In this document: positions 1 to 7,368 of the stretch, piece by piece | Layout: each line of letters starts with the position of its first letter | Numbering within the stretch: the stretch's first letter is position 1 | Origin: Bacteroidales bacterium | Lineage (GTDB): Bacteria > Bacteroidota > Bacteroidia > Bacteroidales > UBA3824 | Assembly (NCBI GenBank): GCA_017543645.1 | Contig: JAFYFR010000100.1 | Coordinates: 1-14,064, forward strand | Direction of reading: 5' to 3' | Length of the DNA: 14,064 nucleotides | The notes under the pieces: generated by a model | Database searches by the model: none | Told to the model about the DNA's origin: nothing | Seen by the model: the letters and a program-made list of their open reading frames with translations, nothing else | Made by a program: the position numbers and the translations under genes

Positions 1-586
1 TCTGACCATTTCCATCACGGAAAGTGAGTGCGTGCTGGTTGGGCGACATGATGATTTCATAAAAGGTGGTCTTATCTGATAGTTCTATCGTGCAGCCTTC
101 TTCTAATCTGAAAACTTCACTCTCAAAAACATGGATACATTTGTCCATCAAATCAGTAAGAGATTGGGTAGAACTTATTTGAGGCTTTTCTGGTGTAAGA
201 TCAATACGAGCGTAAACATCTGTGTTTAACAGTGTAGGGTCTATTTCGCCGCTGAATATACCTTTTTTATAGTTGGTGAGTGTCAGTTGTGACCAAAGTT
301 GGCTGTTGTCGTTACTGAATATTCGCATTGTCAACTTCTGCTCGTCAGATTTTTCGAACGATACATTGATCTCGTTGGTGTTGCTGTTTTCTTTGAAAGC
401 CATCTTCTTGAGGCTTCTGCCGTTGGATACGGTGATGGTGAATGGAATAGTTTCCGTAGCGACGGTGTTCGCACCGTCGCTACGTGGTTCTGATTCGGGC
501 GTGTTGGTGTCGTCGTCTTTGCTGCACGATGTTGCAATCATAACTGCCGCCATCAGGGGCAGGAATTTCAATAAGTTCTTTCTCAT
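1..586 (-). CDS. Lipoprotein, possibly fimbrillin-like (3' end outside window)
   Basis: Reading frame open from ATG at 586 to the left edge, about 195 residues. It starts MRKNLLKFLPLMAAVMIATS and then Cys21, a signal peptide with a lipobox (IATS-C) followed by SKDDD, the usual start of a Bacteroidales outer-membrane or surface lipoprotein. A Pro/Thr/Asp-rich linker (residues 22-46) leads into a beta-strand-like region (IPFTITVSNG, then LTMRIFSNDN). This resembles the beginning of Ig-like fimbrillin or surface adhesin domains, but the match is only by overall look. A perfect AGGAGG Shine-Dalgarno sits 8 nt before the ATG, which is unusual in this phylum and fixes the start. The gene lies 15 nt downstream of the stop of a 54-aa small protein, so the two are very likely cotranscribed and perhaps translationally coupled. 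Linker residues 35-44 are encoded by a 30-nt palindrome. Lipoprotein: high confidence; function: unknown. Confidence 0.85.
   Translation of the reverse strand, partial: MRKNLLKFLPLMAAVMIATSCSKDDDTNTPESEPRSDGANTVATETIPFTITVSNGRSLKKMAFKENSNTNEINVSFEKSDEQKLTMRIFSNDNSQLWSQLTLTNYKKGIFSGEIDPTLLNTDVYARIDLTPEKPQISSTQSLTDLMDKCIHVFESEVFRLEEGCTIELSDKTTFYEIIMSPNQHALTFRDGNGQ
455..484. repeat. 30-nt perfect palindrome inside lipoprotein gene
   Basis: Arms CGTAGCGACGGTG and CACCGTCGCTACG (13 bp each, perfect) flank a 4-nt TTCG loop. The element covers exactly codons 35-44 of the lipoprotein (RSDGANTVAT), in the flexible linker after the lipidated Cys. Its GC content and symmetry differ from its surroundings. 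It looks like a small palindromic (REP or MITE-like) unit tolerated in frame. Confidence 0.85.
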
Positions 587-589
587 TTT

Positions 590-601
590 TTTGTCCTCCT
601 T
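590..601 (-). promoter_or_regulatory. Strong Shine-Dalgarno of the lipoprotein gene
   Basis: On the minus strand AAGGAGGACAAA precedes the ATG at 586 and begins directly after the stop codon (604-602) of the upstream small gene. Genes in Bacteroidetes rarely use such a strong anti-SD match. Its placement suggests re-initiation by ribosomes leaving the small ORF. Confidence 0.6.
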
Positions 602-766
602 TTACTCATTTACCGGGTTGCGTTTGATAGGGTTGATTGATGTGGGGTTGCTGCCTGTTAGCAGTTTCGACTCAATGCAGAGGTCTATTACCTCTAATGT
701 TGGCTTGTGGTACTCTTGTCTTTCGTTCATTGCCGCGAGTACGGGCGGCTGGTTAGTTTGTTTCAT
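602..766 (-). CDS. 54-aa small protein preceding the lipoprotein
   Basis: ATG at 766, stop TAA at 604-602. The sequence begins MKQTNQPPVLAAMNERQEYH and continues KPTLEVIDLCIESKLLTGSN, ending with a Pro/Asn-rich tail. The core pattern (Y-x-K-P-T-x-E-V-x-x-I, acidic residue, then L-L-x-G-S) is one I recognise from many short Bacteroidales ORFs found next to surface or fimbrillin-like lipoprotein genes; none has a function known to me. It has no signal peptide or membrane segment. It is only 15 nt upstream of the lipoprotein start, in the same direction, so the two form a likely operon. No promoter of the TTTG/TAnnTTTG type is visible just upstream; a hairpin at 809-850 lies in the leader. Coding status is supported by the tight spacing and the familiar motif, but it is short. 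Confidence 0.65.
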   Translation of the reverse strand: MKQTNQPPVLAAMNERQEYHKPTLEVIDLCIESKLLTGSNPTSINPIKRNPVNE

Positions 767-802
767 TCTTTGTTGAAATGATTAATATTAATTAAATGTA
801 TA

Positions 803-850
803 TAAAAATCCCCTGCGGAACGGGCTTAGTGTGCCTTATTCCACAGGGGA
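803..850 (-). terminator. Rho-independent terminator or attenuator hairpin
   Basis: TCCCCTG (809-815) pairs with CAGGGGA (844-850), and GGAA (817-820) with TTCC (839-842), around one mismatch; a short GGC/GCC stem lies inside. On the minus strand the hairpin is followed by TTTTTATATA, the form of an intrinsic terminator. It would end transcripts from the Rpn-like remnant, or act as an attenuator ahead of the small protein/lipoprotein pair. Confidence 0.6.
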
Positions 851-943
851 AGTGATAATAATCGTATGTTATAATATTAGAGAGAGGTGATTTTACCCCC
901 CCGTATAAGAATTTATAACATTTTTATGAATACTTATCATTAA

Positions 944-1338
944 TTATAAGGTGGCGATTTCGGTTATGGTAAGGTCGAGGAGGTTTGCAATTTCGTCAAC
1001 CGACATCGTGCCTTTGGCTTTGAGCCTACGGGCGGTTTCGATTGCCTGGACTTTTGCGCCTTCTGCACGTCCTTCTGCACGTCCTTCCTCGCGTTCGCGC
1101 TTGCGGGCGTTGCGCTCGGTTTTGGCAACGGAGTATGCGTCGCGGTAGGCTTTGAGGCTCGCCTCGTACTCGCGATACTGGCGCGGATTCATGCTTGCTA
1201 TCTCCGCACGGCTGTATAGCCGGTCAAACGGCTTGGTGACCGAAATTTTCGGTGCTGTGGTTATCTTTCCCATATTCTTTATACTATAAATCCATGCTGC
1301 ATCTTGTACAGGTGGCTGTCTTCTTTGATTCTCGCCAT
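944..1338 (-). pseudogene. Remnant of Rpn-family (PD-(D/E)XK) nuclease/transposase
   Basis: Only the C-terminal part of this family is present. Residues read from ATG 1273 give about 109 aa with PFDRLYSRAEIASMNPRQYR, then YEASLKAYRD, an Arg/Glu/Ala-Gly-rich coiled tract (EGRAEGRAEG, encoded by tandem 12-nt repeats near 1062-1087), and a final short helical segment MSVDEIANLLDLTITEI. Full-length Rpn/PDDEXK_2 proteins are about 280-320 aa and carry the nuclease fold in the missing N-terminal part. A perfect promoter (1358-1389) and a plausible original start at 1338 (MARIKEDSHLYK, stop after 19 codons at 1279, different frame) lie upstream. This suggests an internal deletion plus a frame break between 1338 and 1273. 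The frame stays open further upstream to 1468, but that extension passes through the promoter and does not resemble the family. Remnant: confident; whether the 109-aa part is still made is unknown. Confidence 0.7.
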
Positions 1339-1357
1339 AAATTGTTATTATTTGGGG

Positions 1358-1389
1358 CAAAGATAACGGATGTTTTGGAGAAATGCAAA
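1358..1389 (-). promoter_or_regulatory. Bacteroidetes-type promoter of the Rpn-like remnant
   Basis: Minus strand: TTTG (1389-1386), 20 nt, TATCTTTG (1365-1358), a full match to TTTG-N19-21-TAnnTTTG. Transcription would begin near 1351, just ahead of the ATG at 1338. Confidence 0.7.
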
Positions 1390-1460
1390 AAAATATGTCG
1401 GTGCTCTCCTTGTATGCGTCCGAAAAAAATGCAACCCACGTTGATATTGGTGAAAAATTA

Positions 1461-1492
1461 TTTGGCAACTGATAGAAATTTTTCTATATTTG
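1461..1492 (+). promoter_or_regulatory. Bacteroidetes-type promoter of the toxin-antitoxin operon
   Basis: TTTG (1461-1464), 20 nt, TATATTTG (1485-1492), a full match to the consensus. The antitoxin ATG lies 25 nt after the -7 box. Such modules are usually autorepressed by antitoxin binding here, but I see no clear operator. Confidence 0.75.
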
Positions 1493-1516
1493 CATCACAT
1501 CAATAAATCATAAACT

Positions 1517-1828
1517 ATGAGTACAACAGCATTATCGGGTTTACGCGATTATCTTTGTGGCACACTTACTCCTGCCAATATGTTGTGGCTGAGCAGTCAG
1601 TTAGCTGAATATGCTCATCATCAGCAAGCGGAGCAACTTCCGCCGCCCCACCGCCGCTACACCATGGACGAAATCAACGCCATGCTCGACGAAGCCGAAC
1701 GCCAAGCCGCCGCGGGGGAATATGTTGATAATGACGAAGTTTTCCGCACGTGGTATGAACGTAGGGCAAAAAGACGGCAGACTAAAAAAGAAATTGAAGA
1801 ACAACCCGAATTGGCGATGGCAGTATGA
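1517..1828 (+). CDS. Antitoxin of a type II TA module
   Basis: 103 aa, first gene of a two-gene operon whose stop overlaps the next start (ATGA, 1825-1828), the layout typical of type II toxin-antitoxin pairs. The N-terminal part (residues 1-35, LRDYLCGTLTPANMLWLSSQ) is helical and likely dimerises or binds DNA. The middle YTMDEINAMLDEAERQAAAG and DNDEVF are like the toxin-binding tails of Bacteroidales RelE/ParE-partner antitoxins. The C terminus is charged (Arg/Lys then Glu-rich) as expected of a toxin wrap. It is read from its own promoter at 1461-1492. It has no canonical RHH, AbrB or Phd signature that I can point to, so the role is inferred mainly from the partner, the 4-nt overlap and the familiar MLDEAE segment. 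Confidence 0.75.
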   Translation: MSTTALSGLRDYLCGTLTPANMLWLSSQLAEYAHHQQAEQLPPPHRRYTMDEINAMLDEAERQAAAGEYVDNDEVFRTWYERRAKRRQTKKEIEEQPELAMAV

Positions 1829-2142
1829 AAATTCATTGGGAAATCATAGCTCTTGACGGCTTAGACCAAGTAGCCGATTATATCTTGGATAGTTTTGGCG
1901 AAAAGATAGAGTCTGCTTTTCGCGAACGGGTTCAATTTGCCACCGAGTTGTTAAAGTTAAATCCCTATATGGGTGTATTAGACCCTTTACTATCAGGCCG
2001 ATCGCAATCTTACCGCAGTATCCTAATAAATAGACTAAGCAAAATGGTTTATTATGTGGATGAAAAAGAAGGGGTTATTCATATTTCAGCCTTTTGGGAT
2101 TGTAGATGCGAGCCATTAGCACAGTCAGAGCATTTGAAGTAA
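1825..2142 (+). CDS. RelE/ParE-type toxin
   Basis: 105 aa, starting inside the antitoxin stop codon. It has the RelE/ParE layout: a first beta strand (KIHWEIIALDGLDQVADYI), two helices (residues 8-45), then beta strands carrying the conserved basic and aromatic positions (YRSILINRLSKMVYYVDE and IHISAFWDCRCEPLAQ). The AFWDxRxxP end motif is typical of ParE-like members from Bacteroidales. Family members either cleave mRNA on the ribosome (RelE) or poison gyrase (ParE); sequence alone does not decide which. A bidirectional terminator follows at once. Confidence 0.85.
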   Translation: MKIHWEIIALDGLDQVADYILDSFGEKIESAFRERVQFATELLKLNPYMGVLDPLLSGRSQSYRSILINRLSKMVYYVDEKEGVIHISAFWDCRCEPLAQSEHLK

Positions 2143-2154
2143 AAAATAAAAGAA

Positions 2155-2192
2155 TAAAAAAAATCCAAAGCTGTATCAACTTTGGATTTTTT
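2155..2192. terminator. Bidirectional terminator between TA operon and tRNA-Phe
   Basis: AAATCCAAAG (2161-2170) pairs with CTTTGGATTT (2180-2189) around a 9-nt loop. A T-run follows on the plus strand (2187-2192) and an A-run precedes it (2155-2163), so it ends the toxin mRNA rightward and the tRNA transcript leftward. Confidence 0.8.
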
Positions 2193-2193
2193 G

Positions 2194-2266
2194 TGGTACC
2201 ACCGGGAATCGAACCAGGGACACAAGGATTTTCAGTCCTTTGCTCTACCGACTGAGCTATGGTACC
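2194..2266 (-). tRNA. tRNA-Phe (GAA)
   Basis: Minus-strand 73-nt cloverleaf. Acceptor stem GGTACCA/TGGTACC, D arm GCTCAGTCGGTAGAGC, anticodon stem AAGGA/TCCTT with loop CTGAAAA (anticodon GAA), T arm CCTGG TTCGATT CCCGG and discriminator A. No CCA is encoded (CAAA follows). It is identical to the second copy 50 nt upstream and probably shares its promoter. Confidence 0.96.
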
Positions 2267-2316
2267 TCTTTTAATTAATTTTTAAAATCAAAATCAAATA
2301 TTTGCTCTACACTTTG

Positions 2317-2389
2317 TGGTACCACCGGGAATCGAACCAGGGACACAAGGATTTTCAGTCCTTTGCTCTACCGACTGAGCTATGGTACC
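2317..2389 (-). tRNA. tRNA-Phe (GAA), second identical copy
   Basis: The same 73-nt sequence as the copy at 2194-2266, with anticodon GAA and no encoded CCA. This is the promoter-proximal copy; the -7 box ends 17 nt upstream of its 5' end. The 50-nt AT-rich spacer between copies (2267-2316) holds no promoter that I can see, so both are likely cut from one precursor. Confidence 0.96.
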
Positions 2390-2405
2390 TCGCTTATTTG
2401 CGGTG

Positions 2406-2437
2406 CAAAATTAGCGCGTTTATTTCATGTTTGCAAA
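2406..2437 (-). promoter_or_regulatory. Promoter of the tRNA-Phe pair
   Basis: Minus strand: TTTG (2437-2434), 20 nt, TAATTTTG (2413-2406), a full match to the Bacteroidetes consensus placed just ahead of the first tRNA. Confidence 0.75.
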
Positions 2438-2479
2438 TTTTTTTGACGTTTTTTTAGAAAAAAACTTTGCAATTTGGCT

Positions 2480-3208
2480 TTAGACTTTCTTTTTCAAGAT
2501 GTTAGACTCCTTTTCTTGTTTGTCTTTTAGATACTGCTCGCGTTTGTCCTTCACCTTCTGGTAGTATTCGGCGTAGAGGAGGTAGTTCTTGTAGTTCTCC
2601 TCGTTTCTGCCCTTCCAGATGTTTTTGCCGAGCGACGAGAATTTCACGAGCTTTTCGTAGAGCTGCTTGCCGAGGTCGTGGCGTTTGGTGGTGTTCTTCA
2701 CACGCTCCGCCCTTACCTGCTCGAGCTCTTTTACGGCGGTTTTGGCCTGCTTGATGCAGTCCTTGAGGTTGTCGAAGTCTTCCTCCTTGAGGCCTACGTT
2801 CAGGAGCTTGGCTTTGAATTTTTTTGACACTGTGGTTACCTTCTCGCCGAACTCGATAAGCGCGGTGGTGGGTATTCCTGTGATTTTCTGGCTCTTGAAA
2901 TACTTTTTCATCTCCTGTTTGCCTATTATCACTATTGATATGTGCAAAAGAAAGTTGCGTATTTCGGTGCGCAGAAATGCCTCTTTCTCGCTTTTTACTT
3001 TGGTTTTCTCGCTCACCTTGTCGGCAAAAATCTTGTCTTCCGGAAAATTTTCGTAGTCGGCAATCTTTTTCTTCAGAAGGTCGAGTTCTTTCTCTGTTAC
3101 GCCGTATTTCGAAAAATATTTCATATCGTTGGATACGAGCTGTATTATCTGGCGGCACCGCGATGTTATTTCTGCCGCTGAATAATTGTATGTGAGTTGT
3201 GTAGTCAT
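2480..3208 (-). CDS. Conserved-looking all-helical protein of unknown function
   Basis: 242 aa, Lys/Glu-rich and cytoplasmic, with no signal peptide or membrane segment. It is predicted by eye to be almost entirely alpha-helical, with coiled-coil-like stretches around residues 37-80 and 140-190 and a very charged C-terminal helix (residues 213-242). Two segments look alike: GVTEKELDLLKKKI (36-49) and GLKEEDFDNLKDCI (139-152). Each is followed about 35-45 residues later by a hydrophobic helix (IRNFLLHISIVIIGK and LYEKLVKFSSLGKNIW), which suggests an internal duplication of about 103 residues. I recall similar helical hypothetical proteins of about 200-250 aa with a GKxIW..., ..Y.NY motif in Bacteroidetes, without an assigned function. 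It stands alone behind a good promoter (3229-3259). The start ATG at 3208 is preceded by an A-rich leader and no SD. Confidence 0.85.
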   Translation of the reverse strand: MTTQLTYNYSAAEITSRCRQIIQLVSNDMKYFSKYGVTEKELDLLKKKIADYENFPEDKIFADKVSEKTKVKSEKEAFLRTEIRNFLLHISIVIIGKQEMKKYFKSQKITGIPTTALIEFGEKVTTVSKKFKAKLLNVGLKEEDFDNLKDCIKQAKTAVKELEQVRAERVKNTTKRHDLGKQLYEKLVKFSSLGKNIWKGRNEENYKNYLLYAEYYQKVKDKREQYLKDKQEKESNILKKKV

Positions 3209-3228
3209 TTTTTTTTCTTTTTTCGATA

Positions 3229-3259
3229 CAAATGTAGCGATTCTTTTTTAACTGGCAAA
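3229..3259 (-). promoter_or_regulatory. Promoter of the 242-aa helical protein
   Basis: Minus strand: TTTG (3259-3256), 19 nt, TACATTTG (3236-3229). It sits 20 nt before the ATG at 3208. Confidence 0.7.
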
Positions 3260-3575
3260 TTTAATTTTTCTTATTGCCGTTTTTTTTTTACTTGTTTTTG
3301 ATTTTTTGCTGTATTATGTATATGTGCTTATTGTTTATTGTGATTTTTATGCTAATTGCATATTATTTTTGCCGTGTGATTTTAAGAAAACCTTTTATAT
3401 TTGATGTAAAACTTAATAATTTGTTCAAAAAAATAGAATCGGGCTGTATAAAAATTTTTTCACAGATGTGTCAGCCGTGATGCCCTTGTAATGCGCTGCT
3501 GCAAATATGATTTACAAAAATATACTGCATTTTACTTTTGTAAATTGATTCATTACTAATAGTAACGGGTATGTG
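3260..3575. other. AT-rich intergenic region between lepA and the helical protein gene
   Basis: No convincing gene. A plus-strand frame with long Phe/Leu/Ile runs (3274-3480, TTG start, or ATG at 3316 giving 54 aa) is explained by the T-rich composition. TATTTTTG (3364-3371) and TATATTTG (3396-3403) match the -7 box on the plus strand but lack a -33 box at the right distance. Three inverted repeats are visible: GGCTG/CAGCC (3442-3446 with 3472-3476), ATTTACAAAA/TTTTGTAAAT (3510-3519 with 3536-3545), and the near-continuous palindrome TTACTA-A-TAGTAA (3553-3565). The last two lie just after the lepA stop and may help 3' end formation, but none has a U-tract. Confidence 0.5.
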
Positions 3576-5363
<1,788 letters not shown>

Positions 5364-5390
5364 CGCGGAGTATGTTTGTGTTTTCGGCGG

Positions 5391-5422
5391 CAAATATATA
5401 AATTTTTACATATTTACACAAA
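5391..5422 (-). promoter_or_regulatory. lepA promoter overlapping the receptor gene's end
   Basis: Minus strand: TTTG (5422-5419), 20 nt, TATATTTG (5398-5391), a full consensus match. The -33 box is inside the last codons of the TonB-dependent receptor gene (stop at 5406), so lepA can be read independently of the receptor. It also rules out the TTG at 5393 as a start. Confidence 0.75.
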
Positions 5423-7277
5423 TTCCACCCATAAACGTTGCCTTGGGCATGTAGAATCCTTGGTAAGTTTGATATTCCTTGTTCAAAAGGTTTTCGCCCT
5501 TGACAAAAATCTTCAGCCAGTGCAGCGGCTTGTATGATACGTTGGCGTTAATAAGGTTGTAATCCTCGGTCGCGGCGTTGCTGCCGGTGGTGATGTACAA
5601 TCCCGAAATGCCCTGTTCGCTAATCTTAGCGGAGAATCTGCCTTTCGAGTATTGCACAGCAAAATAGATTTTGTTTTCGGGCGCGCCTGTAACGGGAGTG
5701 TCCATGTCGAGGAAGGAATAGTTGGCGTCGAACCGCCAGTATCCTAATTTGTAGGCAGCGGAGATTTCGTAACCGTAGTTTTCAAATTTGCCGGTGTTCA
5801 TGTTGATCATGCCTGTGCCTTCGGTGCGGGGAACGGTGGTGATGAGGTTGTCGCCTTTGATGTAGAATACGTTTACGCCTAATTTCAACCGGCGGAATTT
5901 TTTGGCTAAAGCCACTTCGTAGTTGATCATACGCTCGGGTTCGAGGTCGGGATTCTGGGGAGGAAACATATACATCTCTCTGATGATAGGATTGCGGAAG
6001 CCTTTGGAAACGAGTAGCTTGATGCTGAGGCTGTTCTGAGAGTAGAAGGCGAGTCCAGCCTGTGGAATAATCTCGGTGCCTGTTTGCGAATGGTTGTCTG
6101 CCCTTACGCCCAAATCGGCCGACATCCATGAGGTAATCTGCTGGTTGTAATCAATATAGCCTGCGGTTTCGGTCTGGTTGTGGTCTTCTACGAGCATCTC
6201 CTTTGTGCCGTCGAATTTGTCGTTCCACGCCTCGCCGCCGTAATGCTGCAGGTCAAAGCCTACGGTAAAGCGCGAACCGTCAAACGGCGAGAAGTTCTGA
6301 TAAGCGGTAATGCCCGAAATATAGTCGTCGTGCATGTAGAGGTAGTCTTTTTCGGGTTTTCCCCAAGTGTGTCCGTCGTTGATTTCGTGGTGTCCCCAGT
6401 CGTAGAATAATCTGATGCTGCCCGAAGTCTTAGCGCCGTAATGGTTAGTGGCTGAGATGCTTGCAAGTCCGCGGAGAATATCGGCCTTGGTATCGAACAG
6501 CGGCGCGTTTTCGGGCCCCGGATTGTTGAAATCGAACGAGGTGAGGTTGATGTCGCCGTTGAGTGTCCAGTTTTTGTCAATGTCGTACCCCAGTTTTACA
6601 AAGTCGGTTATCTGCTCAAAAGCCGAATTGTAGCGGTGTCCGTCGGTGCGTTGGTAGCTTGCGCCAAACACGGCCGAAAACTTGCCCTTGCGCACACTTG
6701 CCATTCCCTCACCCGCGGCGGTTCCGTGGCTTCCGCCCGAAAGCATAAACTCCGAATGTACGCCGTCTTTCTTGTCGGCGTCGCGTGTAACTATATTGAT
6801 GACGCCGCCCATAGCGTTAGAGCCGTAGAGCAGCGACGAAGGCCCGCGCAGGATTTCTACCTTGTCGGCGGTAAAAGACTGGTAGGCGTCGGGAATAGGA
6901 TGTCCCATAAGTCCGGCGAATTGCGGCTGGCCGTCGATAAGCACGAGAATCCTCGCTCCGTCGCCCACGCCGCGCACCTTGATGCCGCCGGCAGAGTTGG
7001 TGGAAACGCCGTAGCCTATAACTCCGCGCGAAGTGGTAAACAATCCGGGAGTCTCCTCGGCGAGTGACGGAATCATCGATATATTGTATCCTTCGGAAAG
7101 CCTCTCGTTGCTAATTTGTGTGATGGAAAGTGGCAGGTAGCGCACATCTGTGGCAGCGCGGGCACCTGTTACCACCACTTCGGGATGGTAAACGATTCGT
7201 TCGATAATAGTGTCGTTCTGTGCCAAAACGCTTGAGCCTGCGCACAGGACTGCAATGATAATCAGTGATTTTTTCAT
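5406..7277 (-). CDS. TonB-dependent outer-membrane receptor
   Basis: 623 aa from ATG 7277; an in-frame ATG at 7289 adds MSHH before the signal peptide and is less likely. Signal peptide MKKSLIIIAVLCAGSSVLA, then a TonB-box-like PEVVVTGAR (about 32-40). The plug domain (about 35-160) has the hallmarks GGIKVRGVGDGARILVLIDG and KVEILRGPSSLLYGSNAMGG followed by VINIVTRD. The remainder is a beta-barrel with alternating strands, a conserved late NPDLEPE motif (loop FPPQNPDLEPERMINYEV) and NLLNKEYQTYQGF near the end. There is no N-terminal carboxypeptidase-like domain and no SusD neighbour, so this is not a SusC glycan porin. The size and plug fit iron-complex, haem or cobalamin receptors, but the substrate cannot be told. 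No Fur box or cobalamin riboswitch was recognised upstream; the leader is only about 20 nt. Confidence 0.93.
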   Translation of the reverse strand: MKKSLIIIAVLCAGSSVLAQNDTIIERIVYHPEVVVTGARAATDVRYLPLSITQISNERLSEGYNISMIPSLAEETPGLFTTSRGVIGYGVSTNSAGGIKVRGVGDGARILVLIDGQPQFAGLMGHPIPDAYQSFTADKVEILRGPSSLLYGSNAMGGVINIVTRDADKKDGVHSEFMLSGGSHGTAAGEGMASVRKGKFSAVFGASYQRTDGHRYNSAFEQITDFVKLGYDIDKNWTLNGDINLTSFDFNNPGPENAPLFDTKADILRGLASISATNHYGAKTSGSIRLFYDWGHHEINDGHTWGKPEKDYLYMHDDYISGITAYQNFSPFDGSRFTVGFDLQHYGGEAWNDKFDGTKEMLVEDHNQTETAGYIDYNQQITSWMSADLGVRADNHSQTGTEIIPQAGLAFYSQNSLSIKLLVSKGFRNPIIREMYMFPPQNPDLEPERMINYEVALAKKFRRLKLGVNVFYIKGDNLITTVPRTEGTGMINMNTGKFENYGYEISAAYKLGYWRFDANYSFLDMDTPVTGAPENKIYFAVQYSKGRFSAKISEQGISGLYITTGSNAATEDYNLINANVSYKPLHWLKIFVKGENLLNKEYQTYQGFYMPKATFMGGICVNM

Positions 7278-7301
7278 GTGATGTGACATTTAAAATTTTG
7301 A

Positions 7302-7330
7302 CAAATGTACTGAATAATTTTATGGTAAAT
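7302..7330 (-). promoter_or_regulatory. Probable promoter of the TonB-dependent receptor
   Basis: Minus strand TACATTTG (7309-7302) matches the -7 box exactly. The -33 box is poor: only TTTA at 7329-7326, with a short 16-nt spacer. It would give a very short leader to the ATG at 7277. Confidence 0.5.
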
Positions 7331-7368
7331 ATTTTTTTCATTCATTTTGTTCATTTTTTTTGGTTTAT

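Noticed and set aside
1274..1468. N-terminal extension of the Rpn-like remnant (frame open from 1468)
   Set aside because: It runs through the consensus promoter at 1358-1389 and toward the divergent TA promoter, and its translation does not resemble the nuclease family.
2194..2389. Repeated 73-nt block as a CRISPR-like or insertion repeat
   Set aside because: It folds as a complete tRNA cloverleaf in both copies; there are only two copies.
3274..3480. Plus-strand hydrophobic 68-aa ORF in the lepA downstream gap
   Set aside because: TTG start, runs of Phe/Leu/Ile from T-rich DNA, no promoter with correct spacing, no recognisable family.
5364..5393. Ten-residue upstream extension of LepA from a TTG
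   Set aside because: The TTG overlaps the -7 box of the promoter, so it would lie upstream of the transcript; homologues start with MKNIRNF-like sequence.
7278..7289. Alternative start of the TonB-dependent receptor four codons upstream
   Set aside because: The extra MSHH would precede a standard MKKS signal peptide; the choice does not change the mature protein.
7290..7368. Fur box or cobalamin riboswitch controlling the receptor
   Set aside because: The gap is only 79 nt, with no palindrome or B12-box-like sequence visible.
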